A DNA stretch of 64,000 nucleotides from Leclercia sp. 29361. Its GTDB lineage: Bacteria; Pseudomonadota; Gammaproteobacteria; Enterobacterales; Enterobacteriaceae. Location: NCBI RefSeq assembly GCF_011290365.1, contig NZ_CP049786.1, forward strand, positions 2,914,001 through 2,978,000, read 5' to 3'. Of the stretch, positions 16,605-24,485 are shown in pieces. Both the position numbers and the translations under genes were made by a program. Each line of letters opens with the position of its first letter. Within the stretch, counting starts at the first letter, position 1. The notes below the pieces were generated by a model. The model was not told the origin of the DNA, made no database searches, and was given only the letters and a program-made list of their open reading frames with translations.

Positions 16605-16841
16605 CTATTCGGGCGCATATTTTTGCGCCTTTGCAGATTTGCAGCTCGCCAGCCACGCTTTGTTATGCGCCAGGATGTCTTTCTTCGTCTGCTTATCCAG
16701 CACATCAATATCATGATCGGTCAGGTAAATTGGCTTCACCCAGTCACAGGCGGTATCAACTACCACCGTGGCGCTGCCACGAGTCACGCAGCTCGCGATC
16801 AACATCGTCGCCAGGCATATGGTTAACAGTCTGCTGTACAT
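16605..16841 (-). CDS. Outer spanin lipoprotein, Rz1-like
   Basis: A 78-residue protein with a lipoprotein signal MYSRLLTICLATMLIASC, where C18 would be the lipidated cysteine. It is encoded in another frame, starting inside the Rz-like gene (16756-17031), the classic embedded Rz/Rz1 layout. The mature part holds three further cysteines and lacks the usual strong proline richness, so it is an atypical o-spanin. An in-frame upstream ATG (16982) exists but would bury the lipobox. It would act with the inner spanin to fuse the membranes in lysis. Confidence 0.72.
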   Translation of the reverse strand: MYSRLLTICLATMLIASCVTRGSATVVVDTACDWVKPIYLTDHDIDVLDKQTKKDILAHNKAWLASCKSAKAQKYAPE

Positions 16842-17031
16842 TGCTGGCCTCTTTCGTTGCTTCAACCCTGCGTTCTGCCACAGCGACCGTGGCCGCGGCG
16901 TTATCTTCGGTTCGCTGCTGGTCTGCTTTTGCTTCGGCTTTGCTGGTGCCGCGAACGTGGCCCAGGCCAAAAGCGCCAGCAATGGCTGCTATCACTGCCG
17001 CGGCCAGACCGATGATCGTTTCAATACCCAT
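16756..17031 (-). CDS. Inner-membrane spanin, Rz-like
   Basis: A 91-residue protein starting MGIETIIGLAAAVIAAIAG, a single N-terminal transmembrane anchor. A charged periplasmic coiled coil follows (SKAEAKADQQRTEDNAAATVAVAERRVEATKEA) and then a C-terminal domain. This is the i-spanin layout. ATG 17031 is preferred over the upstream start at 17106, which would put a hydrophilic extension before the anchor and overlap the endolysin. The Rz1-like gene is nested in it. Confidence 0.78.
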   Translation of the reverse strand: MGIETIIGLAAAVIAAIAGAFGLGHVRGTSKAEAKADQQRTEDNAAATVAVAERRVEATKEASNVQQTVNHMPGDDVDRELRDSWQRHGGS

Positions 17032-17038
17032 ATTGACC

Positions 17039-17668
17039 TCACACCAGCACGGATTTTGCCAGGTTGAACAGAATGCGCCGTTTATCCAGCCCGTTGCGGC
17101 CGCCATTGATGATCAGCGTTACGCGCTCAACATCGCCGGAATGAAGAAGGCAGCCGCGAGATGCGTAGAACCATGCCGCTGATCGGGCAGCGTAGACATC
17201 CTGCTCCAGCAGTTCCGGGTGGGTCACAAGATCCAGCTTCAGCGCCAGGCCGCAGCTGCGATAGTTGCTCAGCCCGGTGATCTGCTTCAGTCCGCGCCCG
17301 CGGTATTTCCACCCATCGCCCGCCACCTGATTACCCAGGTTCTTTTTGCCCCACTCATTCCCGTAAACCAGATTGGCGATTGCCTTCTGGTTTGCCGGTT
17401 GCATTGCCGTTCTGCCGAGGGCAGCGGCCTGCTGTGCGGTAATGCGGTGACTACCGAACGTTGGTACCAGGCTCTCAGCTGCATAGTTCAGGTTTTCAAC
17501 CACCCGTGTAAACCCGGCAGACTCATGCCCCATCTGGGCAATAAACATGGCCTGATCGAGCGGAGCGGTTATACCGTACTCTTTCATTGCAGCGTCAATA
17601 TGCGGAAACCAGCGCGCGGCCAGCCCGGCGCTGATACGAGCCGCCTTTTGAAATTGTGATTGGTTCAT
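17039..17668 (-). CDS. Endolysin, GH19 chitinase-like
   Basis: A 209-residue muralytic enzyme of the glycoside hydrolase 19 type. The catalytic region is visible as MFIAQMGHESAGFTRVVENLNYAAE with the acid glutamate in GHES (about residue 49). WKYRGRGLKQITGLSNYRSCG (about 120-140) and TLIINGGRNGLDKR near the end follow. It hydrolyses the glycan strands of peptidoglycan. No signal peptide is visible, so export depends on the holin. It shares base 17668 with the upstream holin-like gene. Confidence 0.93.
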   Translation of the reverse strand: MNQSQFQKAARISAGLAARWFPHIDAAMKEYGITAPLDQAMFIAQMGHESAGFTRVVENLNYAAESLVPTFGSHRITAQQAAALGRTAMQPANQKAIANLVYGNEWGKKNLGNQVAGDGWKYRGRGLKQITGLSNYRSCGLALKLDLVTHPELLEQDVYAARSAAWFYASRGCLLHSGDVERVTLIINGGRNGLDKRRILFNLAKSVLV

Positions 17669-17949
17669 TAGTGCCTCAGTTGATCAACCAGACGCGCAAC
17701 GTTGCCCCTGACGGCCACCAGCACGGAAAGGAAAAGGACGTTGGCCCCAATGGTAGCCCACGATGAATGAGGATAAATGCCGCAAAGGTAGGCCAGTGGC
17801 ACGGCGCTGTACGTGACAGTAATCAACCATGCCAGGCGGGAAACCCACGGGCGATGCCGTGAATCACCCCGGCGGTAAAACATCAGAGTCAGAACTACGC
17901 CAGCGCAGATCAGCGCGTTGATAGTTGCTGTCGGGTCATTTAGAACCAC
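17668..17949 (-). CDS. Holin-like membrane protein (3 TM, DUF754 type)
   Basis: A 93-residue protein with three hydrophobic segments (INALICAGVVLTLMFY, WLITVTYSAVPLAYLCGIY, IGANVLFLSVLVAV) and charged termini, the class I holin layout of the DUF754 family. It starts at GTG 17949, preceded by GGGAGG, and overlaps the previous gene by 14 bases. It is directly before the endolysin, so it is the better candidate for the lysis holin of the two. Confidence 0.8.
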   Translation of the reverse strand: MVLNDPTATINALICAGVVLTLMFYRRGDSRHRPWVSRLAWLITVTYSAVPLAYLCGIYPHSSWATIGANVLFLSVLVAVRGNVARLVDQLRH

Positions 17950-18322
17950 CTGAACCTCCCCGGCGCGTTATCAGCGCCACCAGCGAGCCGACATCCTGGT
18001 TATTCAGGAACGTCAGGATTTTGACGGCTAAAGCAGAAACGATAACGGCACCAATGGCGTCCAGGGGTTTGTCGCTGTAACCGGTCAGGTTAGCCAGCTT
18101 CGACCCGACCAGGCCGGAGCACAGAATGCCAGCGATATAGGACACGATAAAATAAGCAAGTCGGCGTGCTGCGCCCAGGTCGGCTGCCGTGGCGATATAA
18201 AATACCGCCCCTGCAAATGCGCCAAAAACTACACCGTAATCGGTCCCGGTCAGCAGTCCATAAACGCTTGCCCCCGCCAGGGTGCCACCGGCTAACCCCG
18301 TGCCGGAAATTGGATCGGACAT
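17936..18322 (-). CDS. Second holin-like membrane protein
   Basis: A 128-residue, glycine- and alanine-rich protein with about three hydrophobic segments: GVVFGAFAGAVFYIATAA, LAYFIVSYIAGILCSGLVG and IGAVIVSALAVKILTFL. It has a basic glycine-rich tail. It resembles the putative phage holin family found beside DUF754 holins. It may be the holin, the antiholin, or a membrane partner. It begins with ATG after GAGGGGGACCA. Confidence 0.75.
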   Translation of the reverse strand: MSDPISGTGLAGGTLAGASVYGLLTGTDYGVVFGAFAGAVFYIATAADLGAARRLAYFIVSYIAGILCSGLVGSKLANLTGYSDKPLDAIGAVIVSALAVKILTFLNNQDVGSLVALITRRGGSGGSK

Positions 18323-18429
18323 TGGTCCCCCTCAGTGCTGTGAATCCTCTCAAGATGAGGGGAAAGAAGGCCGCTGTGCGGCTGGGTGTCACTCTGTCAA
18401 AGGCCATCGGAATGACCTTTTGCACAGTG

Positions 18430-18585
18430 TTATTTACTGGATTTAATCAGGGGCCAAAGGAGCGCAATAACCCCGGCCACCATCACACCATCAGCAAGGA
18501 TGGACATCATTTTGCTGGTGAAGTCGATAGCCACCACCAGGCATAACAACACCCCGGCGGCGGCCCAGCGGAGATTGCCGATCAC
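18430..18585 (-). CDS. Small membrane protein, GTG start (51 aa)
   Basis: A short gene that begins with GTG overlapping the TGA of the TerB-like gene as GTGA, which indicates translational coupling. The product has two hydrophobic segments, about residues 8-20 (AAAGVLLCLVVAI) and 33-47 (GVMVAGVIALLWPLI), and ends KSSK. Two short transmembrane segments with a cytoplasmic tail would fit an accessory lysis membrane protein of pinholin or antiholin type. No homolog is recalled. The call rests on coupling, membrane character and tight fit between neighbours. Confidence 0.6.
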   Translation of the reverse strand: MIGNLRWAAAGVLLCLVVAIDFTSKMMSILADGVMVAGVIALLWPLIKSSK

Positions 18586-19007
18586 AGATACTGATCCAGA
18601 GGAAGCTGCAGCGCCTGGGCAATCTTTTTCAGCTGCTTCTCTTCGTCTTCGCCAATACCGTCGTTGTCGGCGACATCAAGGCACAGACAGAGAACATCAA
18701 CCGCATCTGGCGTTCCCGCCACATCACCGAGTTCACGCATTGCCTGCGCATTGGCAGAACGTGGTGAGGCTTCATACTGAGCACGGATGTTGCTGCTCAT
18801 ACTGGCGATCTCACCAGCAAATGCAGAAAACGCTGGTTTTGCCTGGATGGTTTTTTCGAGCGTTGCAATCTCTGAAGCGTCGCAGGTGCCGTCGGCATAT
18901 GCGATTGAGTAGCAGCCCCAGACGGTCGCTTCTACTGCGTCGCGGTTTTCCATCTTCTTCACTTCGACGATTGCTTTGCGTGCTTTCTTTTTGAAGATAC
19001 CGAACAT
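18582..19007 (-). CDS. TerB-like protein
   Basis: A 141-residue protein beginning MFGIFKKKARKAIVEVKKME. The body matches the TerB/TerB-N fold: a first half with SIAYADGTCDASEIATLEKTI and a second half with DVADNDGIGEDEEKQLKKIAQAL. The repeated acidic D-G-x-x-x-x-E-x loops resemble the metal-binding loops of TerB. TerB proteins are linked to tellurite resistance and phage-related stress, but the role in a prophage is unknown. It is the first gene after the late promoter. ATG 19007 follows AAGGAAAGTCACT; the upstream ATG at 19070 is less likely. Confidence 0.78.
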   Translation of the reverse strand: MFGIFKKKARKAIVEVKKMENRDAVEATVWGCYSIAYADGTCDASEIATLEKTIQAKPAFSAFAGEIASMSSNIRAQYEASPRSANAQAMRELGDVAGTPDAVDVLCLCLDVADNDGIGEDEEKQLKKIAQALQLPLDQYL

Positions 19008-19025
19008 AGTGACTTTCCTTTTAGC

Positions 19026-19111
19026 GGGTGAGCCAGCGCTCAGGAATGATCGGCCCACAGAGACAGTCACACCGACCGTTCCCTATGGCTCACCCCTGAA
19101 AGGCTCTGTGG
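19026..19111 (-). repeat. Leader with two interleaved inverted repeats
   Basis: GGGTGAGCC (19026-19034) is complementary to GGCTCACCC (19087-19095), and CCACAGAG (19055-19062) to CTCTGTGG (19104-19111). The two stems interleave, so they form a pseudoknot or alternative structures in the late leader RNA between the terminator and the TerB-like gene. Confidence 0.65.
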
Positions 19112-19150
19112 TTGGATTGCGCCGAGCGTGGCGCGAAGAATTACAGGCAT

Positions 19151-19176
19151 AAAAAAACCCGCACAGAGGCGGGTTT
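19151..19176 (-). terminator. Late-operon terminator (tR'-like)
   Basis: AAACCCGC (19155-19162) pairs with GCGGGTTT (19169-19176) around ACAGAG and is followed by a U-tract on the minus strand. It lies about 35 bases after the late promoter, the place where the Q protein acts in lambdoid phages. Confidence 0.85.
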
Positions 19177-19209
19177 GATGTCGTGCAGGCGTAATATCCC
19201 ACGATGGAA

Positions 19210-19239
19210 AGCATACAGGACAACTTTATGCAAAGTCAA
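19210..19239 (-). promoter_or_regulatory. Late promoter (PR'-like)
   Basis: On the minus strand TTGACT (19239-19234) and TATGCT (19215-19210) are separated by 18 bases. It lies just downstream of the Q-type gene and just upstream of a strong terminator. This is the expected layout of a lambdoid late promoter and would serve all lysis, packaging and morphogenesis genes down to position 1. Confidence 0.8.
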
Positions 19240-19280
19240 CGCTATCGTGCAATAAAATGTCGCTATTTGTTCCGATCACA

Positions 19281-20063
19281 TTAATAAGCTGTAGCCTTCT
19301 CGAATTCCACAGCGGCTTGCCGCTCTCCCTGGCGCAGCGTGTCCGCCAGCATTTCATAGAATGGTTTCCAGTTTCGTGACCATGAGGACTGATGGAGATC
19401 CGGGAGACGCTTCAGAATGGCTCGGTGTGCCGTGGCAGAAGAGACAGCAGAGAAGCCATTACCAGAGCAGCGGCCACAGGTTTTAAACACCGGAGCCCCC
19501 TTTTCCTTCGTCGCGGCACGGTCGAGCACCTCGCCTTTACCTCCGCAGCGGCAACGGGCATGGATCACCCTCTTACCTCCGCAGGTACCGCATGTACGTT
19601 TTACCGACTCACGCTTGATCTTCGGGGCTACAACTTCAGCACCGTCTGCATCGAAAATCCCCGGGTGCTTGATTACATCCTCGAGCTGGGACGTAAAACC
19701 GGTACCGCTGCAGCTGCTGCACGCCGCGCTGGTGGCCGCCGAACGGGAATAATCAGCAAAGGCAAATTGCGCCAGTACCTGCATGCACCAACCGAACTCA
19801 CCACCAGCTGCTTTACGCACGTTCTTTGGAGCGGAATCCATCGCATAACGGGCCAGCGCCTGAACCGCGAGCTGCTCATCTGTTTTACTGATCCCGGCCT
19901 TCCCGAAGAACGCCGCCAGGCCGAAACGTGCACGGCTGCTGGTGGTGCCGATGGCCGCCATGACATCAGTACCTGTGAGGCGATCCGGAGAGGTTCCTTT
20001 TACGTTGTCGCTGATATGCATTCCCTGAGGACTAAAATGTTTAAGTGCTGCTTCCAGTTTCAT
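19281..20063 (-). CDS. Late gene antiterminator, Q-type with zinc finger
   Basis: A 260-residue protein of the phage antiterminator family that carries a DnaJ-like zinc-binding centre. Cysteine pairs appear as CSSCSGTGF, CGTCGGKRV, CRCGGKG and CGRCSGNGF between about residues 118 and 210. The N-terminus (LKHFSPQGMHISDNV) and the C-terminal KPFYEMLADTLRQGE are typical. Q proteins bind near the late promoter and let RNA polymerase pass the terminator at 19151-19176. It overlaps the primase-like gene by four bases. Confidence 0.9.
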   Translation of the reverse strand: MKLEAALKHFSPQGMHISDNVKGTSPDRLTGTDVMAAIGTTSSRARFGLAAFFGKAGISKTDEQLAVQALARYAMDSAPKNVRKAAGGEFGWCMQVLAQFAFADYSRSAATSAACSSCSGTGFTSQLEDVIKHPGIFDADGAEVVAPKIKRESVKRTCGTCGGKRVIHARCRCGGKGEVLDRAATKEKGAPVFKTCGRCSGNGFSAVSSATAHRAILKRLPDLHQSSWSRNWKPFYEMLADTLRQGERQAAVEFEKATAY

Positions 20064-21037
20064 GCGGCCACCTGCTGTTTTTTATAGAAAACCATTTCAC
20101 GAACCTGATCGCCGTTCATGAGCATGTCGTTAAAATCCCCATTATCCGGCCAGTAGATACTGACCTTTTCGAGGTCGTTTTTTGCCATCAAATTGGCATG
20201 AGCACATTCCATAGCAGCCGCTAAACCGGTAGCACTGTTGACGTCACGGTCTGCAAAAATGATGAAGTTCTTCACGCCAGCTGGCACACGGAATTTCTTC
20301 ATGAATCCGCTGGTCATGGTTGCCCAGGTGTTGACCCCGTAAAGCTGGTGCGCTGACAGGGCTGTTTCGATGCCCTCGGCGATGCCCAGCGTGGTGGAAA
20401 CGGGGAACATACGGATCGCCACCGAACGGGCGTGATCCAGGTAACTTTCTTCCTGAAGTGATTTTTGACGCTTCGCCCCTGATGAATCTTTCAACTGAGC
20501 CTTCCGGTTTCCGTCCAGCAAGGTTCTGTGCAGATAGCAAAGCTCGCCCTTGTCATCTGTTGCGAGTGAATACAGGCTCTGGAAAACCTTACCGCCGTAG
20601 CGCTCATGGTCGTTGAATCTGATAGCGTCCTGCGGAAGCTGGTAGACACCACGGGAGCTGAGATACTCAGCGCCGGATGTGCCGCGCAGCGGTGCAAGCT
20701 TCGAAAACTTACTGATCACCCTTTTGCGCAGGCTGCCAGCGTTACTGGTGACCGGTATTTTTTCCCGAGCAAAGGTATTGCCGATCAGCTCGTCGATTTC
20801 ACGGCAGATCTCATTGAAGGGTTTGCCCTGGGTTTGCGTAACCAGTTTTAATCCATCACCGCTGCCGCAGGTACAGATCCAGGTGCCGGCACCGTCACGA
20901 TCATCGATACGGAACTTACCAATTGAGTCACATAGCGGGCATTTGCCTTTGAAGTGGTTTTTGCCGGTGATCGGCGGAAGCCCATAATGTTCAAAAATCA
21001 TGGCCCACTGGCCTTTAGCCGCTGCTGCCGTCTTCAT
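20060..21037 (-). CDS. Phage DNA primase with zinc finger and Toprim domain
   Basis: A 325-residue primase. The N-terminal zinc ribbon is CPLCDSIGKF with CTCGSGDG about 20 residues later. The Toprim domain shows LGIAEGIETALSAHQL (about residue 220) and IIFADRDVNSATGLAAA (about 262), the acidic metal-binding motifs. It would prime phage DNA synthesis together with the helicase encoded just upstream, which it overlaps by four bases (ATGA). Confidence 0.9.
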   Translation of the reverse strand: MKTAAAAKGQWAMIFEHYGLPPITGKNHFKGKCPLCDSIGKFRIDDRDGAGTWICTCGSGDGLKLVTQTQGKPFNEICREIDELIGNTFAREKIPVTSNAGSLRKRVISKFSKLAPLRGTSGAEYLSSRGVYQLPQDAIRFNDHERYGGKVFQSLYSLATDDKGELCYLHRTLLDGNRKAQLKDSSGAKRQKSLQEESYLDHARSVAIRMFPVSTTLGIAEGIETALSAHQLYGVNTWATMTSGFMKKFRVPAGVKNFIIFADRDVNSATGLAAAMECAHANLMAKNDLEKVSIYWPDNGDFNDMLMNGDQVREMVFYKKQQVAA

Positions 21038-22644
21038 GCTTGTTTCCCTAACTGCTGCCTGATTTCGTTAATCGTGTTATGCGCGTGGCGAATACGCGAA
21101 GTCGCAGGTTCTGCTGCTACATCCTGCTGGCGTTTAGCCTTCCCTTTCACAAAGGCGATCTGTTTGTGCCTGATGAAGTTCGAAACCGTAGGGGTGATGT
21201 CCATCGGGTAGTCGCTCAGGCCGTTGGGCCACTCTCCGAAGCGATCATGAAAAGTGTGCTTACACCACCCATCGCTTACCGGCTTTTTTCCCAGAGATTC
21301 ACGCTGACGCTGGTAAAACTTGATCTGGCTCCACCAGGCCTGTTTCTCGGCATTTGTGGGCTGGCGCTGCTCGGTACCCAGCTTTTTGAGCTTGCGCCCG
21401 GTGTCTGTATCAATATCTTCACCGGCCAGCGGCTTGTGACCGCATTTCGGGCAGACGTAGACGCCAGCTGGTTTCATGTAATGGCATTGCGAGCACTCGT
21501 GTGGCAGCTTCTCTTCGCGTTCTTCAGCTGCGCGGCGCGCGCTTTCTTCCATACCATCTGATTTGCCGGGCAGATCGTCATACTCGATGGAATCCGGATA
21601 ACCCAGGCGGTGTACGGTGCCGCTGTGATCGAAGATGAGGCAGGACTCTTTGCCCGGCGCGGTGCGCAGACCGCGGCCCAGCGCCTGCAGCCAGCGGATT
21701 TCGCTTTTGGTTGGCCTGGCGTAAATGATGCAGCGAACGTCGCTGTCGAACCCGGCCACCAGGACGCCCACGCTGACGATGATTTTGGTAGCGCCGGTTT
21801 CAAAGCGATGAATGATGGTCTGACGATCCTCCACAGGAGTGTCGGCGGTCATAACCTCGGCGTTAACACCAGCCTGGTTAAACCGGATAGTCAGGAAATT
21901 GGCGTGGGCTACGTTCACGCAGAACGCGATTGTCGGCAGATCCCGGCCATGCTCCAGCCAGTTCTGGACGATATCGCCCACCAGCGTAGAGCCGCACATA
22001 ATCTCGGCCAGCTGCGTCTCGTTGTAATCGCTGCCGAACTCCAGTGATGGGGCCGATTTTACGCCTTTAAGATCCGGCTTAGTGGGCGCGTAGAACTCGT
22101 ATTTGCTCAGGTCCCCGCGCTGGATCAGCTCGCCGATGGTGGTAGGTTTAATAAGCCGGTCATAGTATTTGCCCAGGAACGGTGAAAACGGCGTACCTGA
22201 CAGGCCAATCACTTTCACGCCTTTAGCGCGCAGACGTTCGATATCCTGCAGGATGCGTTTTTTACGCAGGTGCGCTTCGTCGATAATCAGCAGATCGATG
22301 TTGTCAGGGAACACGCGGCGAATAAGCGTATCAGCGCTGGCAATCTGGATTTTCAGAGACGGATCGTAGTTCGGATGATCCGCCCAGATATAGCCAATTT
22401 CATCACCCGGCAGGCCATATTCAACAAAGCGATTAGCCGTCTGACCGATCAGGATGGTGTATGGCGCGCAGAACAGAACGCGCATGCCGCGCCTGACAAA
22501 CCCGGCGACAATGAAAGCGGCCAGCCCCGTTTTGCCGCTGCCGGTAGGCGAGTACACCATGAAGGTGTCGTTTGCCTTCCAGTCCCGGCGCAACATGTTA
22601 AGCGCGCGCTCCTGTGCAAAATTCGGTGTGATCGTCAGCTGCAT
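21034..22644 (-). CDS. SF2 DEAD/DEAH-type phage replication helicase
   Basis: A 536-residue superfamily 2 helicase. Motif I is VYSPTGSGKTGL (about residue 31), motif II LLIIDEAHLR (about 117), motif III LSGTPFSPF, and motif VI WLQALGRGLRTAPGK (about 312). A CSQCHYMKPAGVYVCPKCGHKP zinc ribbon follows near residue 385. The C-terminal tail is basic. Early-gene location beside a primase suggests it opens the phage origin or restarts forks. The ATG follows a GC-rich GGGGGCAGCACA segment. Confidence 0.92.
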   Translation of the reverse strand: MQLTITPNFAQERALNMLRRDWKANDTFMVYSPTGSGKTGLAAFIVAGFVRRGMRVLFCAPYTILIGQTANRFVEYGLPGDEIGYIWADHPNYDPSLKIQIASADTLIRRVFPDNIDLLIIDEAHLRKKRILQDIERLRAKGVKVIGLSGTPFSPFLGKYYDRLIKPTTIGELIQRGDLSKYEFYAPTKPDLKGVKSAPSLEFGSDYNETQLAEIMCGSTLVGDIVQNWLEHGRDLPTIAFCVNVAHANFLTIRFNQAGVNAEVMTADTPVEDRQTIIHRFETGATKIIVSVGVLVAGFDSDVRCIIYARPTKSEIRWLQALGRGLRTAPGKESCLIFDHSGTVHRLGYPDSIEYDDLPGKSDGMEESARRAAEEREEKLPHECSQCHYMKPAGVYVCPKCGHKPLAGEDIDTDTGRKLKKLGTEQRQPTNAEKQAWWSQIKFYQRQRESLGKKPVSDGWCKHTFHDRFGEWPNGLSDYPMDITPTVSNFIRHKQIAFVKGKAKRQQDVAAEPATSRIRHAHNTINEIRQQLGKQA

Positions 22645-23073
22645 TGTGCTGCCCCCGCGGTGATGAGATAATAATTTTGTGATGTGGTTTTCATGGATTT
22701 CCCCTCACATGGCTGGCGGCCTCCCCAAAGGTTGCCAGCCTCCCTTCTGAATCAGCTCCCCTGAAATTCACTCTTCCAGGAAGAACCTTCCTCGTTTCTC
22801 TGCGCCTTCAGCTTTCGTACTACCTTGCTGATACGGCCGCTTTTTTTTGGTTCAGCCCTTAAGACTGAGATCTACCTAACCAATGGATCTCGCCTGTTGG
22901 AAAAGGCCCTATTCCTACCCCTACACCCAATCCCCCCCTTACCCCCCTTTCCCTCTTCCCCATAAAAACGTACTACTTCCCTAGTACATATGAGGATTTG
23001 GGTCAGTTGGTTGCCGACCTGAACAGGCACCTTTAAGCCTGCTTCTGTTCGGGTACCCTTAAACCCGAAATAA
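22645..23073 (-). other. Leader region without a recognised gene; G-run cluster
   Basis: About 430 bases between the early regulatory genes and the helicase. I see no convincing gene. A 19-codon frame (22694-22635, MKTTSQNYYLITAG) with GGGGAAATCC before its ATG overlaps the helicase start and could be a leader peptide. On the minus strand, six runs of three to seven G lie within 22918-22961. Hairpins GTACTA/TAGTAC (22970-22987) and GAACAG/CTGTTC (around 23021-23051) also occur. It may hold a replication origin or antitermination signals. Confidence 0.55.
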
Positions 23074-23442
23074 TCAAGAACGCGCTTGCGTTCCAGCCAG
23101 GGGCGGTTCGGCGGTATACCCCTGTAATGCCCTGCCGTGATTCTTCACGAACAGGCGAAGCCGTGTGTTTGCTTCGTGCCTTGCCCGATTCTCCTTGCGG
23201 TATGAAACTGGCTCAGCTTCAAACGTTTCCTGATACACAGCTGCATAGCGCTGAGTGGCTTTTTGCCGTACTGCTGACGTAAGAGTTGATAGCTGCTGCT
23301 TAATCCACTCTGTGTCTGCCTGGCTATAACTCCCTGGCAGATCTACCTGCTCAAAATCAGGTGACATTTCATTAATCGTCGCTAGGACGCGGGAATAAAT
23401 CCGGCAGATCTGGTCGTATTTGATATGCAGCAACCTGGCCAT
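23074..23442 (-). CDS. Early phage protein, uncharacterised (122 aa)
   Basis: A 122-residue mostly helical, basic protein (MARLLHIKYDQICRIYSRVL) that follows the Cro-like gene and overlaps it by 71 bases in another frame. In this position lambdoid phages carry a CII-like regulator or a replication gene. I recognise neither here. The large overlap makes the start uncertain; ATG 23367 (MSPDFEQVDLPG) just after the Cro stop would give a 97-residue product. Confidence 0.65.
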   Translation of the reverse strand: MARLLHIKYDQICRIYSRVLATINEMSPDFEQVDLPGSYSQADTEWIKQQLSTLTSAVRQKATQRYAAVYQETFEAEPVSYRKENRARHEANTRLRLFVKNHGRALQGYTAEPPLAGTQARS

Positions 23443-23596
23443 CTGCAGCAGCTACAATCTTCAAAACATGCTCAGCTTTGACTTTTTTCCCGTGACGCCA
23501 TTTCCAAACCGTAGCCTGAGAGACGCCGCAAAGTTTGGCCAGCGCCCCCTGGCTACCGGCACGCCGAATGGCTATGTCGATTGGCTCTGAAATCAT
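23372..23596 (-). CDS. Cro-like repressor, YdaS-type HTH
   Basis: A 74-residue DNA-binding protein divergent from the CI-like gene. The helix-turn-helix reads GALAKLCGVSQATVWKWRHGKKVKAEHVL (residues ~17-45), matching YdaS/Cro-type antitoxin-like regulators. It would bind the shared operators and favour lytic growth. An AAGGGGG ribosome-binding site precedes the ATG. The C-terminus (IRPDLPDLFPRPSDD) is short and acidic. Confidence 0.88.
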   Translation of the reverse strand: MISEPIDIAIRRAGSQGALAKLCGVSQATVWKWRHGKKVKAEHVLKIVAAADGQVAAYQIRPDLPDLFPRPSDD

Positions 23597-23720
23597 AATA
23601 CCCCCTTAGTAATTAAATATTACTTTAGCGATTATGATAATTACAAGCAAGCCATCTAATTACTTTTTGACTTAAAAGGCCGTTTAGGCTAAGTTTTTAA
23701 CAACTTATGGAGTAATTAGA
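23597..23720. promoter_or_regulatory. OR-like operator region with divergent promoters
   Basis: GTAAT/ATTAC-type half-sites recur here: GTAATTAAATATTAC near 23608-23622, GATTATGATAATTAC near 23630-23644, AATTAC near 23659, and AGTAATTAG just before the CI start. For CI, TTGACT (23667) and TAAGTT (23690) are 17 bases apart. For Cro on the minus strand, TTGCTT (23650-23645) and TAAAGT (23627-23622) are 17 bases apart and overlap the half-sites. Confidence 0.7.
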
Positions 23721-24422
23721 ATGAACAAAAACACATACTCAGATCGATTAACCGAAGCCATGAAGGAAGCCGGCTTCACCCAGGCATCCCTTGCGAAAGC
23801 AGTTGGTATGTCTCAATCCAGTATATGGAAACTCACTTCAGGCGCGGCGATTGGCTCCCGTAAAACGGTTGAGATCTCACGAGTATTAGGAGTTAGGCCA
23901 GAATGGCTCTCTGCCGGGGAAGGACCGAAATATTTAGCAGGTCTGGTAGAGTCGGGGCATTACCCACCTCCTAAATCTGCCAAAGATACCTACCGGGTTG
24001 ACGTTCTCGATGTGCAGGCTAGCGCCGGGCCCGGAACTTTTGTGTCCTCAGAATTTATCGAAACGATAAGGGCTATAGAGTACACCGAGGAGCAGGCAAG
24101 GCTTATGTTTGGTAATCGACCAGCTCATGCAATCAAAGTCATTACAGTCAACGGCGATAGCATGGAAGGGACCATAGACCCAGGGGACTTCGTTTTCGTC
24201 GATACATCGATCAGTCACTTTGAAGGTGATGGGATCTACGTCTTTATTTTTGGTAAGACGATTCATATCAAGCGATTACAGATGCTTAAAACCAGCTTGA
24301 TTGTATTGTCGGACAACAAACTTTATAACTCTTGGGAGATTGAAGAGAGTGATGAAGGCCAGTTCCACATACTGGGCAAGGTTCTAATCAAACAATCAGC
24401 AGCATTCAAACGCTTCGGGTAA
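23721..24422 (+). CDS. CI-like lysogeny repressor (HTH plus S24 domain)
   Basis: A 233-residue repressor. The N-terminal HTH is FTQASLAKAVGMSQSSIWKLTSG (about residues 14-36). The C-terminal S24/LexA-like domain has VITVNGDSMEGTIDPGDFVFVDTS, with the catalytic serine in GDSMEGT (about residue 147), and IYVFIFGKTIHIKRLQ, with the lysine near residue 186. An ASAGPGTF sequence near residue 97 resembles the AG self-cleavage site of RecA-sensitive repressors. This implies SOS-inducible lysogeny. It is flanked on both sides by operator-like sequence. Confidence 0.93.
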   Translation: MNKNTYSDRLTEAMKEAGFTQASLAKAVGMSQSSIWKLTSGAAIGSRKTVEISRVLGVRPEWLSAGEGPKYLAGLVESGHYPPPKSAKDTYRVDVLDVQASAGPGTFVSSEFIETIRAIEYTEEQARLMFGNRPAHAIKVITVNGDSMEGTIDPGDFVFVDTSISHFEGDGIYVFIFGKTIHIKRLQMLKTSLIVLSDNKLYNSWEIEESDEGQFHILGKVLIKQSAAFKRFG

Positions 24423-24485
24423 TTTACCCGTCACTTCTCCGGCCGCTTACGCGGCCTTTTTTATGCTTCAAACTCAATAAACTAC

